From Bacteroidales bacterium (GTDB lineage Bacteria; Bacteroidota; Bacteroidia; Bacteroidales; JAADJA01), in NCBI GenBank assembly GCA_021740645.1, contig JAIOZL010000016.1, positions 21,533-85,532 of the forward strand: a stretch of DNA of 64,000 bases, written 5' to 3'. Made by a program: the position numbers and the translations under genes. Under the pieces are notes generated by a model. It worked only from the letters and a program-made list of their open reading frames with translations, searched no databases and had not been told where the DNA came from. Every line of letters starts with the position of its first letter. Position 1 is the stretch's first letter. This document shows positions 44,316-53,470 of this stretch, piece after piece.

Positions 44316-46472
44316 ATGGCAGATGTTTTAACAATGAAAGAAGCACATAAATCACTTAAAGTTTGGAAGTATACATGGACGCCTCTGGATAAGGGATATA
44401 CAGATAAAACTTTGTATATTAATTTAGATAAAAATGAAATAGAGGAAAAGGCAGTTCCTACTTTGATGAAAGAAAAATTCATTGGTGGTAAAGGTTACGG
44501 ACTACGTCTTTTATGGAATGCAACAAAACCTGATACGAAGTGGAATGACCCTGAAAATGAAATTAATATTTCATCCGGGCCAATTGGTGGAATTACGCAG
44601 TATTCTGGAACTGGAAAGTCAATTTGTGTTTCCATTTCTCCTCAGACAGATATTCCCATTGACAGTAATGTGGGTGGCCACTTTGGCCCCTTTTTGAAGT
44701 TTTCAGGATTTGACGCACTGGAGATCCAGGGGAAAGCTAAAAAGGACGTAATGATCTTTATCGATGGGGTAAATCATCAGATTGAAATATTTGAGGCACC
44801 CCAAGAACCCATCGACAGTCATGTTTTAGCTGAAACATTGCACGAAATGTACAGTGATGATGAAAAAGATCGTAAAAATGTATCTGTTGTCTCAGCAGGA
44901 ACAGCAGCAGATCATTCCCTAATAGGAATGTTAAACTTTAGTTTTTTCGATCCTAAAAGAAAAATGGTGAGGTTAAAACAAGCCGGTCGTGGAGGGATAG
45001 GAACTGTATTCAGAGATAAAAAAATAAAAGCAATAATTGCTAAAATTCCAGGGGTTAAAGGTAACTTGAACAATGTGGTTGATTTGGCGCCAATCATGGA
45101 ACGAGGAAAACGTTTCAACCGGGAGATGAGAGAACTGGACGATTCACAAGCTGAAATGAGAAGTAAAGGAACAGCCCACCTTACAAATGTAATGAATGAC
45201 TATGATTTGCTACCTGTTCATAATTTTAAGTTTGGAAGCCATAAGGATGCCGAAAAAATCCACTCTGAAGTTTATAAAGAACGTTTTACACAGGGCATGC
45301 CCGACGGATGCTGGATTGGTTGCAATATGTCATGTGCTAAGGGAGTAGATAACTATCTGCTGCGCACCGGCCCGTATGCAGGTGATACCGTTTTAGTTGA
45401 AGGCCCGGAATATGAAACAGCTTCATCCCTTGGATCTATTATGGGGATATTTAACCCCGATTTTACAATTGAATCCAACTTCTACTGCGATACATATGGG
45501 ATCTGTACCATAACCTGGGGAACCATCATGGGGTTTGTGATGGAATGTTATGAAAATGGTATCCTGAATGAAGAACGCACCGGAGGATTGAAACTAAATT
45601 TCGGAAATGCGGATCATGCTATGGATTTGCTTCATTTGCTTGCAAAAGGTGAAGGGTTTGGGAAGATAGCAGGACAAGGTGTTCGGAAGATGAAAGACCT
45701 GTTTATTGCTAATGGATGGGGAGACCCACAATTTATTAATGACATTGGCATGGAAAATAAAGGGCTGGAATATTCTCAATATGTTTCTAAAGAGTCATTA
45801 GCCCAGCAAGGAGGTTATGCAATGACCAACAAAGGCCCTCAGCATGACGAAGCCTGGCTGATTTTTATGGATATGGTAAATAATCAAATCCCGACCTTTG
45901 AAGATAAAGCTGAAGCACTGCACTATTTTCCGATGTTCCGAACCTGGTTCGGACTGGTTGGCTTGTGTAAATTACCCTGGAATGATGTGGAGCCGGAAAA
46001 TAATGCTGAAACCGATGAACCTGCTAAAGTTCCCGAGCATGTAGATAATTATGTGACGATATATAAAGCTGTTACCGGAAAAGATTTTGATAAACATGAA
46101 ATGATCCGGATGTCAGAAAGAGTTTATAATTTTCAACGAATATTTAATATTCGAAGGGGTTATGGCTTACGCCAACATGATGCACAACCCTACCGGGCAG
46201 CTGGGCCTGTTACAGTAGAAGAATATGTTTCAAGGCAGGATCGCTATGATGGACAGCTAAAGGATATATTAAAGGTGAATATCGAGGGTAAAACAACTGA
46301 AGAAAAAGTTGCGATATTGCGTAAATATAAAGAGGAACAGTATGAAAAGTTACTTGATGCTGTTTACCTGAGAAGAGGATGGACAAGCAATGGTGTTCCA
46401 AAAGTTGAGCATCTGCAGCATTTGGGAATGGACTTACCCGAACTTATTGAAATAATAAAACCTCTTCAATAA
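44316..46472 (+). CDS. Tungsten/molybdenum aldehyde:ferredoxin oxidoreductase family enzyme
   Basis: 718 residues, cytoplasmic. The AOR N-terminal domain is clear (FIGGKGYGLRLLW, SSGPIGGITQYSGTGKS, NVGGHFGPFLKFSGFDALEIQGKA), as is the helical C-terminal domain. The Fe-S ligands appear as C332, C336, C340 and C551 (GLCKLPWND). The spacing is Cx3Cx3C, whereas archaeal AOR has Cx2Cx3C. It is about 110 residues longer than archaeal AOR and nearer in length to YdhV-like proteins. The likely reaction is ferredoxin-linked aldehyde or carboxylate conversion using a bis-pyranopterin metal site; the substrate is unknown. Divergent from the DUF364-ThiF-ThiS operon. No adjacent ferredoxin-like subunit. 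Confidence 0.9.
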   Translation: MADVLTMKEAHKSLKVWKYTWTPLDKGYTDKTLYINLDKNEIEEKAVPTLMKEKFIGGKGYGLRLLWNATKPDTKWNDPENEINISSGPIGGITQYSGTGKSICVSISPQTDIPIDSNVGGHFGPFLKFSGFDALEIQGKAKKDVMIFIDGVNHQIEIFEAPQEPIDSHVLAETLHEMYSDDEKDRKNVSVVSAGTAADHSLIGMLNFSFFDPKRKMVRLKQAGRGGIGTVFRDKKIKAIIAKIPGVKGNLNNVVDLAPIMERGKRFNREMRELDDSQAEMRSKGTAHLTNVMNDYDLLPVHNFKFGSHKDAEKIHSEVYKERFTQGMPDGCWIGCNMSCAKGVDNYLLRTGPYAGDTVLVEGPEYETASSLGSIMGIFNPDFTIESNFYCDTYGICTITWGTIMGFVMECYENGILNEERTGGLKLNFGNADHAMDLLHLLAKGEGFGKIAGQGVRKMKDLFIANGWGDPQFINDIGMENKGLEYSQYVSKESLAQQGGYAMTNKGPQHDEAWLIFMDMVNNQIPTFEDKAEALHYFPMFRTWFGLVGLCKLPWNDVEPENNAETDEPAKVPEHVDNYVTIYKAVTGKDFDKHEMIRMSERVYNFQRIFNIRRGYGLRQHDAQPYRAAGPVTVEEYVSRQDRYDGQLKDILKVNIEGKTTEEKVAILRKYKEEQYEKLLDAVYLRRGWTSNGVPKVEHLQHLGMDLPELIEIIKPLQ

Positions 46473-46510
46473 TACTATTTGCTTTTTAAAGTAAACAGCC
46501 AGTTAATTAA

Positions 46511-46545
46511 AAAGGCAGAAACTGATAAGCTTCTGCCTTTTTTAT
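46511..46545. terminator. Bidirectional terminator after the AOR gene
   Basis: AAAGGCAGAA (46511-46520) pairs perfectly with TTCTGCCTTT (46531-46540), with T and A runs on the flanks. It separates the AOR gene from the convergent BadF-type kinase gene. Confidence 0.88.
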
Positions 46546-46568
46546 TCTTTTTTTGAATCTTTAGATAC

Positions 46569-47408
46569 CTATTTGCTGTGAAACTCAGCGAGTGCATTGA
46601 TAGGTGTTTTTAATATTTTTTCGATTTTTACATCAAACTCTTTTGCAACTGCTTTTAATACAGGCTCAAAATAATAAGCGACTGATCCAGAAAACGAAAT
46701 GGGAACTTTCCTGAACTTTTCATATTTTTCAACTTGATTAATAAAAAATTCCCTAAACGAATTTTCGATCAACTCATGGATGTATTTTTCCGATAAATTA
46801 TCAGCAAAAAACTTGCAGAACGAAGCCAAAAAGCGATTTGGAAAAGGTAGGTTGTATACCGCATCTAAAATATTATCCCGTGAATAATGGTATTTATTTT
46901 TGAAACTTTCAGATAGTGATTCCGGGAGGTTGTTAAGTAAAAAATCCTTTATAAATAACCTTCCCATGTGCGCACCACTCCCTTCATCCCCAAAAAAGTA
47001 ACCTAATGATATTATGTTTTCGGCAATTTTACTTCCATCGAAATAGCATGAATTTGAACCTGTGCCTAAAATGCAAGCGATCCCTTCGTTAAGGCCAAAT
47101 AATGCGCGTGCACTGGCTAAAAGGTCCGATTCAATTTGAATTTCAGCATGAGTAAAAAACTTTTGGAACGCTTCCTCAAGCATCATACATTTATATACAG
47201 AGGAACAACCTGCACCATAGAAAAAAAGATGTTCAACTCTTTTCGCTTCGATAAAGGGTATTAATTCCTTACTTAGGATATCTTCGGTTTCTTTTGTGCT
47301 TAGATAATATGGATTAAGGCCCACTAACTGGAAGTTTAAAAACTCTCTGTTTTGGTCGATTAGAATCCAGTCAGATTTTGAAGCTCCGCTGTCAGCTATT
47401 AGTATCAT
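46569..47408 (-). CDS. BadF/BadG/BcrA/BcrD-type ATPase, probable amino-sugar kinase
   Basis: 279 residues. An ASKHA-fold sugar kinase: the N-terminal phosphate-binding loop ADSGASKSDWI (5-15), central ACILGTGSNSCYFDG (adenosine/phosphate 2), GYFFGDEGSGAHMGR, and a C-terminal ISFSGSVAYYF (adenosine-binding Gly). The Cys ligands of the Fe-S activases of 2-hydroxyacyl-CoA dehydratase are not present as a cluster-binding pair, so a GlcNAc or MurNAc kinase of the Bacteroidota type is more likely. That would complement AnmK and the NagZ-like enzyme in cell-wall recycling. Confidence 0.82.
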   Translation of the reverse strand: MILIADSGASKSDWILIDQNREFLNFQLVGLNPYYLSTKETEDILSKELIPFIEAKRVEHLFFYGAGCSSVYKCMMLEEAFQKFFTHAEIQIESDLLASARALFGLNEGIACILGTGSNSCYFDGSKIAENIISLGYFFGDEGSGAHMGRLFIKDFLLNNLPESLSESFKNKYHYSRDNILDAVYNLPFPNRFLASFCKFFADNLSEKYIHELIENSFREFFINQVEKYEKFRKVPISFSGSVAYYFEPVLKAVAKEFDVKIEKILKTPINALAEFHSK

Positions 47409-47522
47409 AAATTATAAATTTACGTGTGCAAAATACTCAAAAATTCAATAACAAATTGAATAATTCTTTTATTTTTACTGCTTGTTTATAGTTGAAGTAT
47501 TTAATTGTTATTTAATAATTTA

Positions 47523-48185
47523 ATGGAGAATCACAGCATTAAAACGCTTTTGTGGGATTGGAATGGTACCCTTTTAAATGACCTTGCCATGTGTGCCCAA
47601 AGTATAAATGACCTGCTGATAAAAAGAAATTTAAAACCTTTGTCGATAAATGACTATAAAGAAATATTTACTTTTCCTGTAAGGGATTATTACACCAAAG
47701 CCGGGTTTGATTTTACTTCCGAATCTTTTTCAAAGGTTGGCCTTGAGTTTATGGAGTTGTATTTTAAAAGGGTAGGGGATGTTGATATTTTTCCGGATGT
47801 TCCCAAGATTTTAGAAAAGCTTAAAAATGCTGGGATAAAGCAATATGTTGTCTCAGCAATGGAACATAATTTTCTTAAAGATACTATTTCACAAAAAGGA
47901 ATTTTGGATTACTTTGAAGATATCTCAGGAATAAACAACCACTATGCTGGTGGAAAAACTGAAATGGCGAGAGAATTCATCAAAATTCAAAATATTGATC
48001 CTAAGACTTCATGGTTTATTGGTGATACTTTGCATGACAAAGAAGTTGCTGATAGCCTTGGAATAAATTGTATTTTAGTTTCAGCTGGTCATCAGTCTCA
48101 TGATCGATTAAACCGATCAGGTGCATTTGTTTTAAATTCTTTGTATGAAGTGCAGGATTTTTTATTTACCAATTACCTTAATTAG
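47523..48185 (+). CDS. HAD-superfamily phosphatase (phosphoglycolate phosphatase-like)
   Basis: The ATG at 47523 gives 220 residues (a TTG at 47505 adds six). HAD motif I reads DWNGTLLND: the nucleophile Asp is kept, but the usual second Asp (D+2, the acid/base) is Asn. Motif II is VVSAME, motif III uses K near GGKTEMAREF, and motif IV is WFIGDTLHDKEVA. The helical cap lies between motifs I and II. The DWNGT form recurs in one HAD subgroup, so activity may be altered rather than lost. The CoA-transferase gene starts 8 bp downstream, suggesting co-transcription. Confidence 0.82.
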   Translation: MENHSIKTLLWDWNGTLLNDLAMCAQSINDLLIKRNLKPLSINDYKEIFTFPVRDYYTKAGFDFTSESFSKVGLEFMELYFKRVGDVDIFPDVPKILEKLKNAGIKQYVVSAMEHNFLKDTISQKGILDYFEDISGINNHYAGGKTEMAREFIKIQNIDPKTSWFIGDTLHDKEVADSLGINCILVSAGHQSHDRLNRSGAFVLNSLYEVQDFLFTNYLN

Positions 48186-48193
48186 TAACACGA

Positions 48194-49558
48194 ATGAAAA
48201 TTGTAAAAAAGGTTGAAGATATAATCAATAGTACATACATTAAATCAGGGAGTGTTATATACACTGCTGGAAATGCCGCAGCACCCCAGGTTTTATTGCG
48301 TCAATTAGCCCGTGATCCATACATATATAATATAGAATTATTAAGTGTTTTATTATTAGGCGACCTTGAAGAACTTTTTACAGAAGTTGCCTGTCAGAAA
48401 ATAAAACACCGGATAATCTTTTCCGGACCATATTCCCGTGAACCTTTAAATAAAGGATTAGCTACTTATCAGTTAATGCACCTTTCTGATATTCCAAAAC
48501 AGGTTAAGAACTATATAAAGCCAAATGTTGTTCTTTTTTCTGTCAGTGGGCCTGATAACGGAGGAAATTATAGTTACGGCACCACTGTGGAAGGTGTTCA
48601 ATCGGCCGTTCATGCGATTCGCCAAAATGGGGGTTTGGTTATTGTTGAAAGAAATGCTCAAATGCCTTTTGTGTTAGGCACAACTATCCATGAATCGGAA
48701 ATTGATTTTATGTTGGATACAGATTATTCTATCCCGATTAGTCCTGTTCATCAACCTGACGAGGTGGCAAGGAAAATAGGCCGATTGGTTACCAATTACT
48801 TTATCAGTAATGGATCAACACTTCAATATGGTATTGGTGAAGTGCCTGAAGCTGTAACTGATGCAATTATTGATAAGGGCCTAAAAGATTTAGGAATTTA
48901 TACGGAGTTGTTTGCTGATGCCATGAGGAAATTAATTGAAGCCGGGGTAGTGACAAATCGTTACCTGGATGTCAATTTTTCCATTTCTTCAATTTATCTT
49001 GCTGCAAATAAAGAAGGCTACGAGTGGTTGGATTATAATAGTTCGGTTCAAAGCAGGCCATGTAATATTACCAATAGTATACTCAATATAGCTAAACAAC
49101 ATAAAATGGTGGCCATCAATAGTGCCATTGGGGTCGACCTGCATGGTAATATTTGGGCTGATTCACTCAAAGGACGCGAAATCTATAGTGGGATTGGAGG
49201 ACAGGCTGATTTTTTACGAGGATCTTATCTCTCTGAAGGAGGATATGCCATAATTGCCATGAAATCAACCACTGTAAGTGGTATAAGTAAAATATTAAAT
49301 ATGTGCCCTGAAGGCATTACTACAACGGCAATTTCAGCTGACCCTGTTATTATTGTTACAGAGAACGGCGCTTTTGATCCAAGAGGTTTAAATATATCTG
49401 AACATGCGGTGGGAATTGCTCATCTTGCTGAGCCAAAAACCCGGGAAAAATTACTCAAAAGTATTTTTGATAGTTCGGAGTTTCATAAACCTCAGCAGGC
49501 ACTGCGTGATAAGGCACCTAAAGGTTTTATACCCTATGAAACGCTTGCCAGCAGATAA
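48194..49558 (+). CDS. Acetyl-CoA hydrolase / 4-hydroxybutyrate CoA-transferase family protein
   Basis: 454 residues, two-domain class I CoA-transferase fold. The catalytic Glu is E238 (GIYTELFADAMRKLIEAGVVTN), and the CoA-binding GIGGQADFLRG lies in the C-terminal half, followed by HAVGIAHLAEPKTREKL near the end. Members move CoA between acetyl-CoA and acids such as 4-hydroxybutyrate, propionate or butyrate in fermenting bacteria; the exact acid cannot be read from the sequence. 8 bp after the HAD gene. Confidence 0.87.
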   Translation: MKIVKKVEDIINSTYIKSGSVIYTAGNAAAPQVLLRQLARDPYIYNIELLSVLLLGDLEELFTEVACQKIKHRIIFSGPYSREPLNKGLATYQLMHLSDIPKQVKNYIKPNVVLFSVSGPDNGGNYSYGTTVEGVQSAVHAIRQNGGLVIVERNAQMPFVLGTTIHESEIDFMLDTDYSIPISPVHQPDEVARKIGRLVTNYFISNGSTLQYGIGEVPEAVTDAIIDKGLKDLGIYTELFADAMRKLIEAGVVTNRYLDVNFSISSIYLAANKEGYEWLDYNSSVQSRPCNITNSILNIAKQHKMVAINSAIGVDLHGNIWADSLKGREIYSGIGGQADFLRGSYLSEGGYAIIAMKSTTVSGISKILNMCPEGITTTAISADPVIIVTENGAFDPRGLNISEHAVGIAHLAEPKTREKLLKSIFDSSEFHKPQQALRDKAPKGFIPYETLASR

Positions 49559-49612
49559 TTTAGGGGGGAGATAGTATACAACCTCCTTGAAAAATAAACT
49601 GTCTGAAAGATA

Positions 49613-52396
49613 ATGATTAAGCTAGCAGTCAAAACACTTTTATTCTTCATTTTTGTCTTCTCCTCTGTTGGGTTGATTGGCCAGTACTTCCCAAATCCAT
49701 CATTTGAAGGATTTCCACAACCACATATCCCACCTGATGGCTGGGAAATTTGTACTGCAGGATGGAGTACACCGGATGTCCAACCGGGAAACTTTGGTGT
49801 TTACCTTCCAGCTTCAGACCAGTCGACCTATTTAGGAATGACGGCACGAGAAGATTATACCTGGGAAGATGTGCATGCTGTCCTTAATACCCCATTTTCC
49901 CCTGATTCCTGTTATACCTTTAATATCGACCTTGCATTTATAGAAACCGTGAACTTTATTACAATGGAACCGATTACCCTTAAAATATATGGGGGTGATG
50001 AGGCTTGCATGAAAGAAAATTTATTGTGGCAATCGCCGGCTATTACAAATGAGGATTGGTTAACTTATGATTTTGAATTGCACCCTACATTTGAAATTAC
50101 TGATGTCGTGCTAGAAGTAGCTTATTTAAACTATCCGCCTGCATATTGGGGCTATCTGCTAATGGACAATATTGTAATCACCACTTCACCTAATGTCGAC
50201 CTTGGTCTGGATACGACACTTACCCTTTGCCAGGACGATTCTTTATTGTTATACCCCGGACCTTATATCTCCTACTTATGGAGTGATGGATCTACAGATT
50301 CATCTTTATTAATTGATACAACTGGGATTTACTGGGTTCAGGTATTTAATGAGTATGGATGTTCTGCCACGGATAGCATTGAAGTGATAGTTGAGGAATA
50401 TATTGAAATGGAATCTGAAATGATTGATTCAACATTGGTTTGTCAGGGCCAGGAAATTGAATTGTATGTGGAGGTTATAAATGGTGCGGTACCATACACT
50501 TATTACTGGCAGGGATTGGAGGACACACTTGCCTCCGTTACTATCATTGCTGATTCAACATCCTTTTATTATGTCTTGATAACTGATAATTGCGGAAATA
50601 CCCTGCTTGATTCAGTCAAATTAATTACCCTTCCGGCACCAGAAATAGATTTAGGTGACAATTTAATAATATGTGAGGGAGATACAGCTCAAATATCTGC
50701 AGGCCCGGGGTATAGTGGGTATCTTTGGCAAAACGGCAGCACAGATTCATTAATGATTATTGAGGACCCCGGTTGGTATTGGGTAACGGTAACTGGAGTG
50801 GCAGGATGTACAACTACTGATAGTTTGTGGGTGGAGTTCTATCCACCGGTACCTCTTGACCTGGGCAACGATACATTAATGTGCGAGTTTAGCTCTTTGA
50901 CCTTAAATGCGGGATTTGGTTTTGAAAACTATTTGTGGCAGGATGGATCAACACAGCCCACCTATCTGGTGGAAGCAACAGGTATTTATTGGGTCACCGT
51001 AACGGATGAAAATGGATGCCAGGGCACAGATAGTATACAGGTCGGAATCTCTCCTGCGGTGAATATTAGTCTGGGGCCTGATACCGCTGTTTGCAATGGA
51101 GAAACATTTAATTTATCCCCCGGAAATGGTTTTGCCAGTTATCTTTGGCAGGATGGCAGTGATCAAGCCAACTATACGGTCACTAATGCAGGTACTTATT
51201 GGGTAATGGTTACTGATATTAATGGCTGTAACGGAAGCGATACAGTGAGTATTGGAATAAAGCCCTCACCTCAGTTTGACCTTGGCCCCGATACTGTTGT
51301 TTGTGAAGGGGTCCCTTTTGTCTTAGAGCCTGGCCAGTTTGCGAGTTACCTTTGGCAGGATAACAGCACCCTTGCGTTTTATTCTGTGACCATATCCGGG
51401 ACGTATTCCGTAACGGTTACTAATAACTTTAATTGTGCATCGGAGGATGAGGTGTTTGTAGAAGTGAGTAATGCGGAAGTCAATTTTATAAACGATACAT
51501 TAATTTGTGAAGGGGAAGAAATAATCCTGGATGCTGGAAGCTCAAATGTATCTTATTTATGGCAGGACAATTCTATTCAGCAATATTTTAGTGTGGATAC
51601 AAGTGGATTGTATTATGTATCCGTTATAAATGAATACGGTTGTGAGGGATACGGTGAAATAGGTATAATCTGGCAACCCCTGCCTGTTGCTGACCTTGGT
51701 GGAGATCAGGCTTTGTGTTTGGGTGATACCCTGGTTCTTTCAAGTGTAGAAGGTCCTTATAATTATAAATGGAACGGAGAAATTGGCAACTACTTTTTGG
51801 AGGTCACGCAAGGGGGAACCTATGAACTGGAAGTTAGTAACCTATGTGGCGGGAAGTTGGATCAGATTTATATCGAGGAGTTTGAACGACGGTTGATAAA
51901 TATCGGCCCAGATAAGGTTCTTCTGCCAGGTGAATCAATTCAATTGGATGCAGGTGATGGTTTTGACAGTTATGTTTGGCAGGATGGAAGCGCAAATCGG
52001 TATTTTACGGTAAATGCTGAGTCAATTGATCCTGAAGATCCTGTATACTTTGTAGAAGCTATTGAAGGACCTTGCATAAGTAATGATACGGCAATAATTA
52101 AATTATTCAAAATTAAAATTCCCATTGCCATTACTCCGAATGGTGATGGATATAATGATATTTTTCGTCCTTTTGAAGATGGATGGAGTGGAGTAAGTCG
52201 TCATCATATAACTATATTTAACAGGTGGGGCGAAAAAGTTTGGGAGTCTGATGATTTTGAGAAGGGGTGGGATGGAAAACGGAACGGTAATTATGTTGCT
52301 GAGGGAATGTATTATTGGGTCTTGGAAGTTTATTATGGTCCTGAAAATATTGAACAGGTAATTAATGGTACTTTAACAATATTAGGCGAAAACTAA
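49613..52396 (+). CDS. Type IX secretion cargo protein with repeated Ig-like/PKD-like domains
   Basis: 927 residues. Signal peptide (1-24, ending GLIGQ), then a 170-residue beta-sandwich-like domain (carbohydrate-binding-module type), then about nine repeats of about 65-70 residues (195-835). Most share the pattern LGxDTxxCxGxxxxLxxG...YLWQDGS...G-Y-W-V-T-V-T-D..GC. The final 90 residues are a gliding-motility-associated/type B T9SS sorting domain (ITPNGDGYNDIFRP ... FNRWGEKVW ... WDGKRNG), so the protein is exported and attached at the surface, perhaps as an adhesin. The SprF-like gene at 31996 is one candidate partner. Confidence 0.9.
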   Translation: MIKLAVKTLLFFIFVFSSVGLIGQYFPNPSFEGFPQPHIPPDGWEICTAGWSTPDVQPGNFGVYLPASDQSTYLGMTAREDYTWEDVHAVLNTPFSPDSCYTFNIDLAFIETVNFITMEPITLKIYGGDEACMKENLLWQSPAITNEDWLTYDFELHPTFEITDVVLEVAYLNYPPAYWGYLLMDNIVITTSPNVDLGLDTTLTLCQDDSLLLYPGPYISYLWSDGSTDSSLLIDTTGIYWVQVFNEYGCSATDSIEVIVEEYIEMESEMIDSTLVCQGQEIELYVEVINGAVPYTYYWQGLEDTLASVTIIADSTSFYYVLITDNCGNTLLDSVKLITLPAPEIDLGDNLIICEGDTAQISAGPGYSGYLWQNGSTDSLMIIEDPGWYWVTVTGVAGCTTTDSLWVEFYPPVPLDLGNDTLMCEFSSLTLNAGFGFENYLWQDGSTQPTYLVEATGIYWVTVTDENGCQGTDSIQVGISPAVNISLGPDTAVCNGETFNLSPGNGFASYLWQDGSDQANYTVTNAGTYWVMVTDINGCNGSDTVSIGIKPSPQFDLGPDTVVCEGVPFVLEPGQFASYLWQDNSTLAFYSVTISGTYSVTVTNNFNCASEDEVFVEVSNAEVNFINDTLICEGEEIILDAGSSNVSYLWQDNSIQQYFSVDTSGLYYVSVINEYGCEGYGEIGIIWQPLPVADLGGDQALCLGDTLVLSSVEGPYNYKWNGEIGNYFLEVTQGGTYELEVSNLCGGKLDQIYIEEFERRLINIGPDKVLLPGESIQLDAGDGFDSYVWQDGSANRYFTVNAESIDPEDPVYFVEAIEGPCISNDTAIIKLFKIKIPIAITPNGDGYNDIFRPFEDGWSGVSRHHITIFNRWGEKVWESDDFEKGWDGKRNGNYVAEGMYYWVLEVYYGPENIEQVINGTLTILGEN
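50190..52100 (+). repeat. Tandem domain repeats in the T9SS cargo gene
   Basis: About nine units of about 200 bp encode the Ig-like repeats. The middle ones (roughly 50860-51480) are most alike, reading LWQDGS or LWQDNS at the same place in each. The second and eighth units diverge most. The pattern suggests expansion by duplication followed by drift. Confidence 0.75.
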
Positions 52397-52402
52397 TTGG
52401 AA

Positions 52403-52645
52403 TCAAAGCTCCTTAATATATTTTAATAATACAGCCCACTCATGGCTTAGACTAAACGACGGAATATTTTTTCCAGCACGCCTGTACCAATATCCGGCAT
52501 TACCCAAATCTCCCTCTTTTCGGTGCAGATAGGCATGTATCCAACAGGCTTCTTTAGTATTATAGTTTTGTATAAGCTTGTGCGCAGCTTCCCAATCCTC
52601 TTCTTCGTCCAGTAGCAAAACTTTAAGGTATATTTCTTTATTCAT
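52403..52645 (-). CDS. Small hypothetical protein of a conserved family
   Basis: The ATG at 52645 gives 80 residues; a GTG at 52651 is also in frame. No signal peptide. It is dominated by one helical-repeat-like stretch, AAHKLIQNY...ACWIHAYLHRKEGDLGNAGYWYRRAGK, resembling a TPR-like hairpin; proteins with this WIHAYLHRKEGD...YWYRRAG pattern are widespread in bacteria but unassigned. It shares strand with the YwqK-like gene, 9 bp upstream. Confidence 0.65.
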   Translation of the reverse strand: MNKEIYLKVLLLDEEEDWEAAHKLIQNYNTKEACWIHAYLHRKEGDLGNAGYWYRRAGKNIPSFSLSHEWAVLLKYIKEL

Positions 52646-52654
52646 CAGCACTAC

Positions 52655-53362
52655 TTATTCAAAGTTTTCCTCCTTCACAAGTTTGCCTTCCTCGTAATAT
52701 TCGATTTTAACTATTTGACTTTTTTCATTCATATATTGCCATTTGCCAATCCTTTCAGATTGATGATAAATGCCATAAATCCTTAGTCTCCCGTCAGGAT
52801 AAAAGATTTCAAAGATTCCTTCTTTTTCATCCATATTATAGCTCCCCTGAGTTTTTACCTGACCATCAGAAAAAAATTGCTTCCATGGGCCATTTTTAAG
52901 GTCGTTTTCCCATGTAGTTAATTCAGATACCTGCCCATTTTCATAATAGGTTTCCCAAACTCCATTTTTTTTATTGTCTCTGTAAAACTCTTTTTTCAAA
53001 ATGGTTCCATCCATATTATAATATTTCCAGAGGCTATCCTTTTCCTTTTCTTTATAAAATCCTTCCGTCATAATATTCCCAGTATAATGTAATGTTGTGG
53101 TTTGAGAATATTTTCCGTTATCAGAAAAGTTTGCAATAGCTTTAGTTTTTCCATCGGGATAATAGTAAATAAATTTCCCAATAGGCTGGTCATCCTTGAA
53201 ATGCCCTTCATATTTCAGTAAGCCACTTTCACTAATTTTCTTCCAGTAACCTTGTTTTAATCCTTTATCATCTGTGTTGTTAATTGTATCTTTTTGATCT
53301 TGCCCAAAGGCTATGATACATATAAACAAGAATATAATAAGTAATTTAATTGCTTTAATCAT
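52655..53362 (-). CDS. Exported MORN-like repeat protein (YwqK family)
   Basis: 235 residues with a signal peptide (1-20, ending AFGQ). Eight to nine repeats of about 23 residues follow the form G-x-W-K-x-Y-Y-x-N-G-x-h, as in YwqK/MORN-variant proteins (GVWETYYENGQVSEL, GPWKQFFSDGQVKTQG, GIFEIFYPDGRLRIYG). Family members are often named as toxin-antitoxin YwqK-like, but no toxin gene is adjacent, so a periplasmic or surface structural role is more likely. Function unknown. Confidence 0.75.
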   Translation of the reverse strand: MIKAIKLLIIFLFICIIAFGQDQKDTINNTDDKGLKQGYWKKISESGLLKYEGHFKDDQPIGKFIYYYPDGKTKAIANFSDNGKYSQTTTLHYTGNIMTEGFYKEKEKDSLWKYYNMDGTILKKEFYRDNKKNGVWETYYENGQVSELTTWENDLKNGPWKQFFSDGQVKTQGSYNMDEKEGIFEIFYPDGRLRIYGIYHQSERIGKWQYMNEKSQIVKIEYYEEGKLVKEENFE

Positions 53363-53470
53363 CTATTTAATATCTGTTTTCTTTCGAAGGTAAAACTAAA
53401 TATTTTATTTAAGTGAAAACTATTTAGGTTAGATTTGTTTTTATTTTGAAAATGTAAATTTAGCTTTATA

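Noticed and set aside
46569..47408. Activase for a 2-hydroxyacyl-CoA dehydratase or benzoyl-CoA reductase (BadF/BcrA family)
   Set aside because: The neighbouring AOR and CoA-transferase made this tempting, but the Fe-S cysteine pair and the dehydratase subunits are missing; an amino-sugar kinase fits better.
52655..53362. Antitoxin of a toxin-antitoxin pair (YwqK label)
   Set aside because: It has a signal peptide and MORN-like repeats, and the adjacent small gene is not toxin-like.
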